DNA of 64,000 bases from an uncultured Photobacterium sp. (GCF_947502415.1 NZ_CANMZV010000024.1:1-64000), one strand, 5' to 3'. Shown: positions 8,971 through 17,754, counted from the first letter of the stretch. Program-made: numbers and translations. The notes: generated by a model from the sequence alone, not told the origin.

Positions 8971-9991
8971 TGCGGCAGAGTCGGCGAACTACGACGCCCG
9001 ACGTGTTCTCGATCGCCGCGCGCTGCGGCTCGGCGTCGGCGTCACGGCTATCTTCCTGCTGGCCATGGCGTTTCAATGGACGCTTGCCTATCTCGCGCCG
9101 ATCTTCTTTCCGTCGTTGCTCCAGGCCAGCCGCCCGCTACGCGCAGCGGAGGCGGTCAAGCTGCTCGTCGCCGTCCTCGTCGTGATGTTAGGGACTTACG
9201 CCCTCGCCGCGATGTCGCGGCAGATACCGCAGCTTTTCGTGTTGCTTCTGATCCCAATTCTGTTCGTTACCTTTCGTTCGCTGTTCCGCGGCGGGCCAGT
9301 GTTGATCATCCTGATGGTCTTGATCGGCTTGGTGCTGCCTCCCCTCACGGCAAAGGTGTCGCTCGACGCGACATGGGACGTCTCGGCATCGTTCGTCATC
9401 AACCTCGGGCTGTGCGTGATCGTAAGCTACTTGCTCTTCAGGCTATTTCCGTGCCTGCCGGGTGAGCCGCCGCCGAATCCGCGTCCGGTCTTCCCGCCAG
9501 CTGAGGCCGATTGGCGCGCGGCTATGTTAGCGGTGATCGTCGGCGGTTACATGCTCGTCTACCTGGCTCTTGACTGGCACAACGTGCATACGCCGCTTTA
9601 CATCGTGGTATTCGCCTCGACCCTCGGTTTTTCGCGCACTGCAGGTCTCGCTAAGGGAATACTTATAGCCAATATCGTCGGCGGAATGGTCGCGGTAGTG
9701 ATGTTTGAGCTGACGGCGATGGCTCCGATCTTCCTTTTCCTCGCAGCCCTCACGCTGCCGGTAATGATCGTATTCGCGCGCGCCGTCGTTTCGGAGGCGC
9801 CTTGGGCGCCGCTCGCTAGCTTCGCGATGAGCGTAGTGCTTCTGATTTTCGGCTCATCGATCGGACCCTACAACTCAGATACCGGTTTTGAGAATCTGGG
9901 CTATCGCTTGTTTGAGTTGGGCATTGCAGCGATCTACGCAGTGGCGGCGACTTTCGTCCTAGAAATCTTCCGGCCAGCGCTGAAACTGTAA
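8960..9991 (+). CDS. DUF2955 family inner-membrane protein, likely exporter partner of the HlyD protein
   Basis: This integral membrane protein of 343 residues has roughly ten hydrophobic segments in two blocks, separated by a Pro-rich cytosolic link (CLPGEPPPNPRPVFPP). That layout resembles FUSC/AaeB-type aromatic-acid exporters and matches the DUF2955 family, which is commonly found beside HlyD-type adaptors. It overlaps the adaptor gene by 11 bp, so the two are almost certainly made together. The substrate is unknown; toxic organic anions are a reasonable guess from AaeAB. It is the last gene of the operon, and no clear terminator follows. G+C is high, as in the rest of the block. Confidence 0.78.
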   Translation: MPTDAAESANYDARRVLDRRALRLGVGVTAIFLLAMAFQWTLAYLAPIFFPSLLQASRPLRAAEAVKLLVAVLVVMLGTYALAAMSRQIPQLFVLLLIPILFVTFRSLFRGGPVLIILMVLIGLVLPPLTAKVSLDATWDVSASFVINLGLCVIVSYLLFRLFPCLPGEPPPNPRPVFPPAEADWRAAMLAVIVGGYMLVYLALDWHNVHTPLYIVVFASTLGFSRTAGLAKGILIANIVGGMVAVVMFELTAMAPIFLFLAALTLPVMIVFARAVVSEAPWAPLASFAMSVVLLIFGSSIGPYNSDTGFENLGYRLFELGIAAIYAVAATFVLEIFRPALKL

Positions 9992-10349
9992 ATACTCTGA
10001 TATTCATCAAAAAGAGACAGATCTATTTAAAGGCTTGTCATGAGTTTTATCTATGGCAACAAAGCTCTTATAAGATTGTCCTCTTTCAAGGTTTATCGCA
10101 AAAAGCAGATCTTAATAAAAATGTTCGCTCTCTCATCGAAGCGGGCCATTCAGCGCTTTTCATAACGTCTGCTTAGCTGGTATGGGCATTGTTGATAGGT
10201 TAGGAATCTTGAGGGAAATTATCACTGCTTCTGGAATGAATTCTAAAGGTGCGAGCTATTTATACACTGAAGGAAAAAACTGCCCGATCTTTGTAAGCTG
10301 AATGCAGCTTATAGCAATAAAATACTACAAGCTGCTAATCCATTACTTA
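9992..10349. other. Gene-free stretch after the acquired operon
   Basis: This is about 360 bp where composition drops back to A+T-rich. An open frame near 10180-10300 reads GMGIVDRLGILREI and may be a remnant of a flavoprotein-like gene, but it is too short to name. A small inverted repeat (TAAGCTG/CAGCTTA, 10294-10311) follows, without a clear T tract on either strand. Confidence 0.4.
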
Positions 10350-11615
10350 TTATGCTTGTGGAAGCGTACCTTCGCCGTTAGAAACAACAGCGTCGATTTG
10401 TACTAACGCGCCCATCTCGATTTGAGAAACACCTACCACTGTGCGAGCTGGAAGATCGCCCTGGAAGAAAGTAGTGTAAACCTCGTTGATTGCATCGATA
10501 TCAGAAACATCTTTAAGCTGGATGTTGATTTTAACGATATCGTCCATTACGTGGTCAACACTTTCAACGATAGCTTTGATGTTCTTCAAGCATTGCTCTG
10601 CTTGCTCTTTAGCACCACCTGCAACGATTGCATTTGTCGCTACGTCAACCGGAAGCTGAGCGGCAATGTGGTTGTAGTGAGAGAAAGCCACAGTTTGTGT
10701 GTGTAGTGGGCTACGTGGTGCAGCGTCAGTGTTGTTAGCACGGATTACGATGTTGTGACGATCTTCAACTTCTTGTGGAGGTGTGCCGTCGCCGTGAGAT
10801 ACAGAAGCATCAATTTGTACTAGTGCACCCATTGGTAGTGCGTCAGCAGCAATTGTTGAACGTGCTGGTACATAAGCAACGGTACGTGCGATAGCTGAAT
10901 CAGGGAAGAAGGTTGAGTAAACTTCGTTAACTGCGTCAACATCAGATAGATCGTTTAGGTACATGTTGATTTTAACGATGTCATCAAAAGGCACGTCGAT
11001 GCTTTCTAGAATCGCTTTCATGTTTTTCAAACACTGAGCAGTTTGCTCTTTCACGCCACCCTCAACAATTGCGCCAGTTTTAGGGTCAACTGGAAGCTGA
11101 GCTGAGATGTTGTTGTAGTGAGAGAAAGCAACCGTTTGTGTAGATAGTGCACTTTGAGGTGCATTTTCAGTGTTGCGAGATAGTTTGATTAGCGGGCAAG
11201 GTTCTTGTGGCGCAGTACCTTCACCGTTAGAGATAAGTGCATCTATTTGAACCAATGCATCGCTCATAGGTAGCGTAGCAACTTGAACCACGGTACGAGT
11301 AGGAATTAGGTTATCGAAGAAAGTTGCGTAAACTTTGTCAACTGCTTCCATGTCTGCGATGTCTTTAAGGAACACGTTGATTTTAACAACGTCGTCCATC
11401 ACGTGATCGATGCTTTCGACAATGGCTTTAATGTTAGTCAAACATTGTTTTGCTTGTTCTTTTACGTCACCAACAACGATTTCGCCTGTTTTAGGATCTA
11501 CAGGTAATTGTGCAGAAAAGTTATTGTAGTGAGAGAATGCAACTGTTTGAGATGATAGTTCGCTTTGTGGAGCATTTTCGGTGTTACGAGAAACTTTAAT
11601 GATACCGCCAGCCAT
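10350..11615 (-). CDS. Protein of three tandem RidA/YjgF domains
   Basis: RidA-family proteins hydrolyse reactive enamine/imine intermediates made by PLP enzymes and normally act as homotrimers of about 130-residue subunits. Here one 421-residue chain holds three clearly homologous copies: about residues 8-134, 146-274 and 289-417. Each contains QTVAFSHYN, SAQLPVD or AAQLPVD, a KEQ-x-x-QCL-x-N helix and a closing ALVQIDA strand. The Arg that binds the substrate carboxylate in RidA appears in all three (R107, R244, R391). Copy 2 carries an insert of about ten residues (PARSTIAAD) after its Arg. There is no signal peptide. It is monocistronic, with a GGAAAA ribosome site and a CRP-like site upstream. 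The natural reading is a covalent trimer. Confidence 0.88.
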   Translation of the reverse strand: MAGGIIKVSRNTENAPQSELSSQTVAFSHYNNFSAQLPVDPKTGEIVVGDVKEQAKQCLTNIKAIVESIDHVMDDVVKINVFLKDIADMEAVDKVYATFFDNLIPTRTVVQVATLPMSDALVQIDALISNGEGTAPQEPCPLIKLSRNTENAPQSALSTQTVAFSHYNNISAQLPVDPKTGAIVEGGVKEQTAQCLKNMKAILESIDVPFDDIVKINMYLNDLSDVDAVNEVYSTFFPDSAIARTVAYVPARSTIAADALPMGALVQIDASVSHGDGTPPQEVEDRHNIVIRANNTDAAPRSPLHTQTVAFSHYNHIAAQLPVDVATNAIVAGGAKEQAEQCLKNIKAIVESVDHVMDDIVKINIQLKDVSDIDAINEVYTTFFQGDLPARTVVGVSQIEMGALVQIDAVVSNGEGTLPQA

Positions 11616-12318
11616 GTCGATATTTTCCTTATATGTAGTACAGAGATAATTATTTATCTTTAATCGGTTTTATTTAAATGAATAACGAAACTGGCGCAAT
11701 GGTAAGGGAATTTATTTGGAGTGAATGTGACACGCATCAAAACATTTTTTTACTAAAAGGTGGCTAAAATAGGATAAATAATCACTTTACGATTAATTAT
11801 CCACAAAATTATTAATAATCGGGCTGTAACAACATTTTATTTTTGCGATTGATTCGTCAATTGTGAATATAATCTCAGTGAGTTAATCGCCAATTTTGCT
11901 GGATTTTATCCAATTCTGATAAGTTGATCACAACAAGTTAATTCAAATTCAAGCATTAGCTCAATTGGTGCGCCGTTTATTTCGTTATAAATGCATAAAT
12001 TCCCGTGTGTGTTTCACGGAATTCCTCTTCTTGGTAAGAAAAGTTTTCGACATCTGAAGCTCATAGGAGCGTTTTTAGCCATTTAAGGTGGCTGCTTCAG
12101 CTATAAATAGAGTTACTCCACAATGGATTAGGGTGAGCGTTCAAAATGTGAAACATCATTATGTTTTCACGTATTAATTAATCATCGGAACCGTAATATT
12201 AACGGCGTTGGTGATTTTTAACCTCAAATCACCGCCTTGCCTAATAACCTGTAAATTTTCATTAGAAAAGGAGCTTGAGGTCACTTGGGTGTAAAAATTA
12301 AACTTTTAGAAACTGCAC
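11616..12318. other. Long upstream region between the RidA-triplet gene and a small exported ORF
   Basis: This is about 700 bp of A+T-rich sequence with no convincing gene. It holds a CRP-like site at 11726-11741 and an inverted repeat GGTGATTT/AAATCACC at 12210-12233 that lacks a T tract. The rest could hold promoters for both divergent genes; nothing else is recognisable. Confidence 0.5.
11726..11741. promoter_or_regulatory. Possible CRP-binding site upstream of the RidA-triplet gene
   Basis: TGTGA-CACGCA-TCAAA matches the TGTGA-N6-TCACA consensus at nine of ten core bases. It lies about 110 bp before the start of the minus-strand RidA-triplet gene, a plausible activating distance. This is a motif match only. 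Confidence 0.4.
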
Positions 12319-12780
12319 ATGAATAATAAATTATTTCGTCAACCTGCGAATACATCGCCTTTGTTATTTATGGCATCTGCTCTAGCTTTGTTACTTGCTA
12401 CTTCTGATAATGCATCAAATTCCTATAGCAGTTCCATTAGCCTGGAAACCCCGTTCCCATTAAAAACAGCAGAGAAAATTACTGGCCTGATAGACTTCGG
12501 AACTAAATTTAAGAAGGTGGAAAAAATTTGCGCAAAGCCTGAATTTGATAGCAGCCACTCATGGTCGGTAACATTGAATGCATTTGATCAGGATAATAGC
12601 GGCGAAGTTAATATTAACATCAAGCGAGTTAACCGGAGGGCTTTTGTTCCGAGGCGCTTCATAACAAAATGTATCCTGATTGATTTGTCAACAGTATTAT
12701 CTAATAGATATAGCAAACTTCTTAATATTCATTCACGTAAATCCTTTTACGTCCTTTGCCGTTATATCGGAGAGTTATAA
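12319..12780 (+). CDS. Small protein of unknown function with a hydrophobic N-terminal segment
   Basis: The 153 residues match no family I recognise. Residues 14-28 (PLLFMASALALLLAT) form a hydrophobic stretch like a signal peptide or anchor. The middle part is polar, and the C-terminal third is rich in Arg, Lys and Ser. No clear ribosome site precedes the ATG. A further open frame in another phase runs on after the stop (to 12908) and reads like ordinary protein, including the segment KSGRWYVTFQGDIGVLC. This may therefore be a frameshifted gene or the first part of a two-piece remnant. It precedes a secreted esterase gene in the same direction, but with a 150-bp gap. Confidence 0.45.
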   Translation: MNNKLFRQPANTSPLLFMASALALLLATSDNASNSYSSSISLETPFPLKTAEKITGLIDFGTKFKKVEKICAKPEFDSSHSWSVTLNAFDQDNSGEVNINIKRVNRRAFVPRRFITKCILIDLSTVLSNRYSKLLNIHSRKSFYVLCRYIGEL

Positions 12781-12812
12781 ATTGGTTTAGTCAATACGTT
12801 GAAACAGAGCTT

Positions 12813-12908
12813 ATGACCAGGTCAGTTATCTTTGATGTCGAAAAGTCAGGTAGATGGTATGTCACTTTTCAAGGGGATATTGGTGTGCTCTGTAGTTATT
12901 CCATTTAA
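12813..12908 (+). pseudogene. Short open frame, possible continuation of the preceding gene after a frameshift
   Basis: ATG at 12813 opens a 31-residue frame containing KSGRWYVTFQGDIGVLC; the frame is also open for some distance upstream. Its composition looks protein-like. It could be the out-of-frame tail of the 12319 gene or a leftover of another gene. There is no homology I can name. Confidence 0.25.
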
Positions 12909-12931
12909 ACCCATGATAAAAAGGACTTAAC

Positions 12932-14005
12932 ATGCTAAAAACCCTCGGTTGTCTTTCTTCTCTTTTCATTTCAGCATGCGTTTTCGCCCAAACCGTCCCG
13001 GCAACGTATCATGCTCTTCAGTATGAAGGTCGTAACTCGAAGGATTACAACTCCGGCACTGTTCAGATTAACTGGCCGGGAACCACGCTGAAAACCCGCT
13101 TTGTAGGCAGTAAATTAACTGTGGACATAATCGGTAACGGAGACCACTTTGACGTTCTAAATAATGGTCAGCTGACTAATAAAATTATTACCAATAAGGG
13201 GGGAGCGAAGCAGACTTTCGTATTATTTGAAAGTGAAGAATCTCAAAGCGTACTGGTGGAAGTGGTAAAACGTACTGAAAATTACGAAGCCATGACTAAG
13301 ATCGTTTCCGTTGAACACGATGGTTATCTAGAAGGTACCTGGAGCAATCAGCCGCATATTCTGTTTATCGGCGATTCTATCAGTGCCGGATTTGGTAGTG
13401 AATCCACCAAACGGGACTGCACATGGGAAGAAGTTTATTCTTCGTCAAACGCACGTTTAGCCTTCCCTTATCAGACAGGACAGGAGCTGAACGCCAGTAT
13501 AACTCAACTGTCTTTCTCCGGCCTTGGACTGATACGTAACTGGAACGGCAATCAGTCTTACCATGATCTGACGTACTATGCTGACAAAGCTGGTGCAATT
13601 TACGGTCAGAAACTAGATTTTGAAGATAAGTACCCGGATCTGATTGTGGTTGAAGTTGGTACCAATGACTTCAGCACCGATCCTCAACCTCATGAACCGT
13701 GGGCCGACATTGATGAAGTCAAAGTCGCCTGGGTAGATCGTATGGTGGAGTTTGTCAGTGATCTTAAGTATCGCTATAACACCGCCAATGTCATCCTGAT
13801 GCCACGTCCAGCCTACCCTTACGATTACATTATTCCAGCAACCAATGAAGCGATTGAAATTCTCAATTCTCAAGGGCAAAAAGGTATCTACAGCCATATT
13901 TTTACTTCTCCGCTGAAAGGTTGTATCTGGCATCCGACGACTAAGGAGCACAAGTCTATTGCGAAGGAACTTAGTCACTTTATTCACGCAAACCAGCTCC
14001 TTTAA
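12932..14005 (+). CDS. Secreted SGNH-hydrolase, carbohydrate esterase family 2-like
   Basis: This predicted exported esterase probably removes acetyl groups from polysaccharide or oligosaccharide. A signal peptide covers residues 1 to about 19 (LFISACVFAQ). An N-terminal β-sandwich region (about 25-145, starting at YHALQYEGR) is followed by an SGNH domain. That domain has the nucleophile block FIGDSISAGFG, the GTNDF block with its oxyanion Asn, and a late HPT for the catalytic His. This two-domain order is that of CE2 acetyl-esterases. The 357-residue length is normal. A terminator follows directly, and the gene appears monocistronic. The substrate is not visible from sequence; the nearby chitobiase does not share its operon. 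Confidence 0.82.
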   Translation: MLKTLGCLSSLFISACVFAQTVPATYHALQYEGRNSKDYNSGTVQINWPGTTLKTRFVGSKLTVDIIGNGDHFDVLNNGQLTNKIITNKGGAKQTFVLFESEESQSVLVEVVKRTENYEAMTKIVSVEHDGYLEGTWSNQPHILFIGDSISAGFGSESTKRDCTWEEVYSSSNARLAFPYQTGQELNASITQLSFSGLGLIRNWNGNQSYHDLTYYADKAGAIYGQKLDFEDKYPDLIVVEVGTNDFSTDPQPHEPWADIDEVKVAWVDRMVEFVSDLKYRYNTANVILMPRPAYPYDYIIPATNEAIEILNSQGQKGIYSHIFTSPLKGCIWHPTTKEHKSIAKELSHFIHANQLL

Positions 14006-14038
14006 GTGACTGAAACTGAGTTAGGCTCAATGAAAAAG

Positions 14039-14064
14039 TGCGGCATAATTAGCCGCATTTTTTA
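14039..14064 (+). terminator. Rho-independent terminator after the CE2-like esterase
   Basis: TGCGGC (14039-14044) pairs with GCCGCA (14052-14057) around a 7-nt loop and is followed by a T run. Confidence 0.85.
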
Positions 14065-14269
14065 TTTGATGCTGTACACAATCTTCTTATCAACGCTAAT
14101 GGGTCAGCCAGTTCTTATTTTTAGCTCTTGTTAGACTTCAATATATTTTTCTCATATGGGGAAGGCTTGAAAGGATTCACTGCCGATTCTGGCTAGTTTT
14201 GCGTAGCGAAGCCTTTAGACTTAATACATGAGTGATATATCTTAGCTTGGAAGAAGTGAGAACTACGCT

Positions 14270-15277
14270 GTGGAAATGACGCCAATGCAATGCCAGCAGT
14301 GCTTGTTGGCTAAGAAACTGCTGCACGATACCCGTATGCCGGTAACAGATATTGCGCTGGCCTGCGGCTTTAACAGTATCCGCCGTTTTAATGATTGTTT
14401 TAAGCAGCAGTTTTCCCTGACACCTTCGCAGATCCGTAAGCAAGGTGAAGTGTCTGGCAGTACAGGGAAAAAAATTGAAATTATGCTGGCTTACCGTCCG
14501 CCATATAATTGGGATTACCTGCATCAGTTTTTTTCATCACGCCTGATCCCCGGTTTAGAATGGCTGGATGATAATAGCTATGGCCGGACATTCAGTCATG
14601 AAGGATGTACTGGATATTTCACGGCTTATCACCAGCCAGAGAAGTCCGCCTTCAGGGTTGAGTTGCAGTTGTCGGATTTGAGTTATCTGCCGCGGGTGAT
14701 GAAAACGATTCGTCGCTGTCTGGATTTGGATGCTGACTCCCTGCTGATTGAAGCGCGTCTCAGGGAAGCTCTGAATTGTGAACAGTTAACGATGAGCGGT
14801 ATTCGTTTGCCGGGGATCTGGAGCCCTTTTGAAGCAGGGATCCGCGCGATTCTCGGTCAGCAGGTTTCAGTTAAGACGGCTCGTAATTTAGTTGGGCAGT
14901 TTGTTGCCCTTAATCCTGATAATTCGCTAGAGCCGCTAGAGCGGCGGGATTACTTTCCGTCACCGGATCAGGTGAGTCAGTTTGATTTAGAGTTGCTGGG
15001 AATGCCTCAGCGGCGGCGTGAAACGTTAAGACTGTTTTCGGCCTATGCGGCAGGTAATCCGTTGGATGAGTCCAACGCATTGCTGACATTACCGGGGATA
15101 GGGCCGTGGACAGTGAATTATTTACGGATGCGGGGGCTCAGTGAACCGGATATTTTTCTTGCTGGTGACTTGGGGGTAAAAAAGGCGCTGGAGATGATGC
15201 CGTCGTCTTTTGATGATACGCTCGCCGCACCTTGGCGTAGTTACTTAACTTTGTATTTGTGGAGCCTTTTGTCATGA
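14270..15277 (+). CDS. AlkA-type DNA-3-methyladenine glycosylase with a truncated Ada/AraC-like N terminus
   Basis: This is a base-excision glycosylase for alkylated purines. Residues 10-57 are the second half of an AraC-type helix-turn-helix (LLAKKLLHDTRMPVTDIALACGF), as found in Ada-AlkA fusion proteins. Residues 70-335 are the AlkA fold, with hairpin LPGIGPWT at 274-281 and catalytic Asp300 in AGDLGVKKAL. Full-length homologues add an N-terminal zinc-binding Ada domain and the first HTH helices, about 130-150 residues that are missing here. An in-frame TAG lies 27 bp upstream and no Ada domain sequence is found there. The GTG start at 14270 is uncertain. The glycosylase half looks intact; the regulatory half does not. 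It overlaps ogt by 4 bp. Confidence 0.8.
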   Translation: MEMTPMQCQQCLLAKKLLHDTRMPVTDIALACGFNSIRRFNDCFKQQFSLTPSQIRKQGEVSGSTGKKIEIMLAYRPPYNWDYLHQFFSSRLIPGLEWLDDNSYGRTFSHEGCTGYFTAYHQPEKSAFRVELQLSDLSYLPRVMKTIRRCLDLDADSLLIEARLREALNCEQLTMSGIRLPGIWSPFEAGIRAILGQQVSVKTARNLVGQFVALNPDNSLEPLERRDYFPSPDQVSQFDLELLGMPQRRRETLRLFSAYAAGNPLDESNALLTLPGIGPWTVNYLRMRGLSEPDIFLAGDLGVKKALEMMPSSFDDTLAAPWRSYLTLYLWSLLS

Positions 15278-15729
15278 ATAACCAACTTCTGCAGACACCG
15301 ATCGGCTGGCTGAATATTGTTACTGATACTTCGGCGGTAGTGGCTATTGAGTTTGATGCCTATCCTGCGGTAAGCGAAGCACCTAATGCCGTATCGCAGC
15401 ATTGCTGCCAGCAGCTGGAGGCTTATTTCAGTGGTGAACTTCGGGATTTCGACGTGCCGTTAAAAATGCAGGGGACGGATTTTCAATGTCAGGTCTGGCA
15501 AGCTCTGAATCATGTGCCTTACGGGGAAACCTGCTCTTATGCCGACATCGCTAACCGGATTGGTAATCCAAAAGCGGTAAGGGCAGTCGGGGCTGCTAAT
15601 GGAAAAAATCCAGTTCCGATCATTGTGCCATGTCATCGGGTTATTGGTAGTTCCGGCAAGCTGACAGGCTATGCCGGAGGACTGGATTTAAAAATCTGGC
15701 TATTAGAACATGAAAGTCGGTGTGAGTAA
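15274..15729 (+). CDS. ogt: Methylated-DNA--protein-cysteine methyltransferase
   Basis: This suicide repair protein moves methyl groups from O6-methylguanine to its own cysteine. The active site is PCHRV at 119-123, with acceptor Cys120. YGETCSYADIANRIGNPKAV (83-102) is the conserved helix-turn-helix with the arginine finger region, and RAVGAANGKNP follows. The 151 residues match Ogt-type proteins without the Ada regulatory half. ATG 15274 overlaps the stop of the glycosylase gene (ATGA), so the pair is co-translated; a longer upstream start would need to lie deeper in that gene. It converges with the adenine deaminase gene, whose stop begins at the next base. Confidence 0.93.
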   Translation: MNNQLLQTPIGWLNIVTDTSAVVAIEFDAYPAVSEAPNAVSQHCCQQLEAYFSGELRDFDVPLKMQGTDFQCQVWQALNHVPYGETCSYADIANRIGNPKAVRAVGAANGKNPVPIIVPCHRVIGSSGKLTGYAGGLDLKIWLLEHESRCE

Positions 15730-17493
15730 TTACTCCTGTTGTAGTCCAATTATTTTAAACTGTTCGACATCAACCAGGCCTTTGACTGTAATTTTCAGTG
15801 ATGGGATCACCGGCAGGGCGAGGAAACTCATCTGAACAAAAGGCTCTGCAACGGTTACTCCTATAGCTTTGGCTGATTTTTTCAATGCCACGATCTGGCT
15901 GGTGATGTTTTCAGAGCTGTCCAGGCTCATGATCCCGCCGAGCGGCAGGTTGAGTTCAGCCGTCACTTTGCTGTTTTGGACGACACAGTAGCCGCCGCCA
16001 ATATTCAACAGGTGGTTAATAGCCAGTGCCATGCTTTGTTCATCGGCACCTATCGCCACTATATTGTGTGAGTCATGGCCGACACTGGTGGCTATGGCAC
16101 CTTCGTTGAGTTTAAAACCTTTTACTAATCCCATGACGGGCGACAGTTGGTGGCCGTAGCGCTCAACGATTGCCAGCTTGTTGATACCTGTCTGATCGAA
16201 TTGTTCACCGTCGAAATGGCTAATAAGGTGATTGGTCAGCAATTCATTTTTGACGATCTCGATAATATGGTAATCACCTTCGGTCATTGGGATGACCAGC
16301 TCGTTTTCATTGACAGGGGCATGCTGCATGGTCGGTTGGAGCGGCGGTGATGATGCGTTGAGCTTCTCCGCTACTGAATCGGTGAGGTTTAGCTCGTCGA
16401 CAAACTGCCCGCCAATCAATACCCGTTGAATGTCTACCTGGTTCAGATCCTGGATCAGGTTGATATCAGCCTTGTAGCCAGGAGCAATCAGGCCGAGCCG
16501 GCGCAAGCTGAAGTGGCGGGCTGCCGACCAAGAAGCAACCCGGTAAGCGAGATGAGGCGGAATGTGGTGATGCTGGATCAGCCGTTTGACCATATAGTTG
16601 ATATGGCCTTCTTTGGCGGTTTCATGTGGGTTACGGTCATCGGTACACAGCAGACATAGTGGTGAGCTGAATTCGGTGATCAGCGGTGCCAGCGCATCAA
16701 GGTTTTTCGCCACCGATCCTTCGCGCAGGATCACCGTCATCCCTTTGGCGAGTTTCTCTTTGCCTTCCTGATAGTTAGTCGTTTCGTGGCAGTTCTGAAT
16801 CCCGCAGGTAGTATAGGCAGATAGTTCCAGCCCGCTGACTAACGGGCAGTGTCCGTCGATATTGAGTGCGCTAAAAGCTGATAGTTTGTCGAGCATTTTT
16901 GGGTTGGCGTTGATAACAGAGGGATAGTCCATGACTTCGGCTAAGCCAAGGACGTGCGGGTGTTCGACGTAGGCCTGCATCTCCTCCAGGGAAAAATCAC
17001 TGCCGTTGATATCCAAATCAGCGACGGCTGGAACGCAGGAGCTGATTTGGACAAACATGTTTTGCATCATCATCTCGCTGCACCGTAGAAACCACTCGAT
17101 CGCTTCTTTACCGATGACATTGGTTAGTTCATGAGGGTCACAGACAATGCTGGTGGTGCCTAGGGGCAGGGTCGTTCGTTCAAATTCAAACGGGGTCATG
17201 GTTGATGTTTCAACATGCATGTGTCCGTCAATAAATCCCGGTACGGCGGTCTGTCCTTTACAATCGACGGTTCGATGCGCTTTGAGTGGTTCGGCTTCAG
17301 GCCCGATGGCAACGATATGCCCTTGTTCGATAACAATAGGACCAGGGATCGTTTCACCGTTGATCAGATCTAGCACAGAGAGGTTGGTGAGTTTCAGTGC
17401 AGCGGTCTGCTCATTACGCTGCACCGCGAGTATTTGTACTAGCTGTTCCCTGTTGAGTTGTTGGGTGTGTTTGTGCATTAGGTTCGACATCAT
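15730..17493 (-). CDS. ade: Adenine deaminase
   Basis: This enzyme converts adenine to hypoxanthine and ammonia in purine salvage. It is a metal-dependent amidohydrolase of 587 residues, the usual size for the Ade/YicP type. The metal-ligand block PGFIDGHMHVETS comes after an N-terminal β-segment with LDLINGETIPGPIVIEQGHI. CDPHELTNVIG, NIDGHCPLVSG and the late CTDDRNPHE supply further His/Asp ligands. The C-terminal third (VGHDSHNIVAIG, GGGYCVVQNSKV) is the adenine deaminase-specific domain. ATG 17493 is chosen because GGAG lies just upstream (AGGAGTACAATG); an in-frame start 90 bp further out has no such site. It is monocistronic and convergent with ogt. Confidence 0.92.
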   Translation of the reverse strand: MMSNLMHKHTQQLNREQLVQILAVQRNEQTAALKLTNLSVLDLINGETIPGPIVIEQGHIVAIGPEAEPLKAHRTVDCKGQTAVPGFIDGHMHVETSTMTPFEFERTTLPLGTTSIVCDPHELTNVIGKEAIEWFLRCSEMMMQNMFVQISSCVPAVADLDINGSDFSLEEMQAYVEHPHVLGLAEVMDYPSVINANPKMLDKLSAFSALNIDGHCPLVSGLELSAYTTCGIQNCHETTNYQEGKEKLAKGMTVILREGSVAKNLDALAPLITEFSSPLCLLCTDDRNPHETAKEGHINYMVKRLIQHHHIPPHLAYRVASWSAARHFSLRRLGLIAPGYKADINLIQDLNQVDIQRVLIGGQFVDELNLTDSVAEKLNASSPPLQPTMQHAPVNENELVIPMTEGDYHIIEIVKNELLTNHLISHFDGEQFDQTGINKLAIVERYGHQLSPVMGLVKGFKLNEGAIATSVGHDSHNIVAIGADEQSMALAINHLLNIGGGYCVVQNSKVTAELNLPLGGIMSLDSSENITSQIVALKKSAKAIGVTVAEPFVQMSFLALPVIPSLKITVKGLVDVEQFKIIGLQQE

Positions 17494-17711
17494 TGTACTC
17501 CTGATTAATGACCGTCGACGAAGTAATTCTATTGTAGGAAGAAGGGCTAAAAGTTTGGGTTGATGTAGTTCGCATTTCATCAACTTTGTTGTTGCGCATG
17601 TAACAGATATTGATGTCAGTGATTATCGATGTGTTTGACTATTATGGGGTATAGCAAGGCCTGTCTTGTCTATTTAATGATGTTTGTACGGTTTTGTGGA
17701 TTGAGAGGGAT

Positions 17712-17737
17712 AAGCCCCGATACGGTAATCGGGGCTT
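17712..17737. terminator. Hairpin between adenine deaminase and chitobiase genes
   Basis: AAGCCCCGAT (17712-17721) pairs perfectly with ATCGGGGCTT (17728-17737). It lies 18 bp after the stop of the minus-strand chitobiase gene and probably ends its transcript. The T-rich tail is stronger on the plus strand (CTTTCTTTT) than on the minus strand. Confidence 0.65.
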
Positions 17738-17754
17738 TCTTTTAAGGGCAATAA

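Noticed and set aside
10350-11615. Long DNA repeats as a recent duplication or assembly artefact
   Set aside because: The three copies differ at many residues and in length, so they are old domain repeats within one reading frame.
12210-12233. Inverted repeat as a terminator
   Set aside because: The stem is good but no T tract follows on either strand, and no gene ends nearby.
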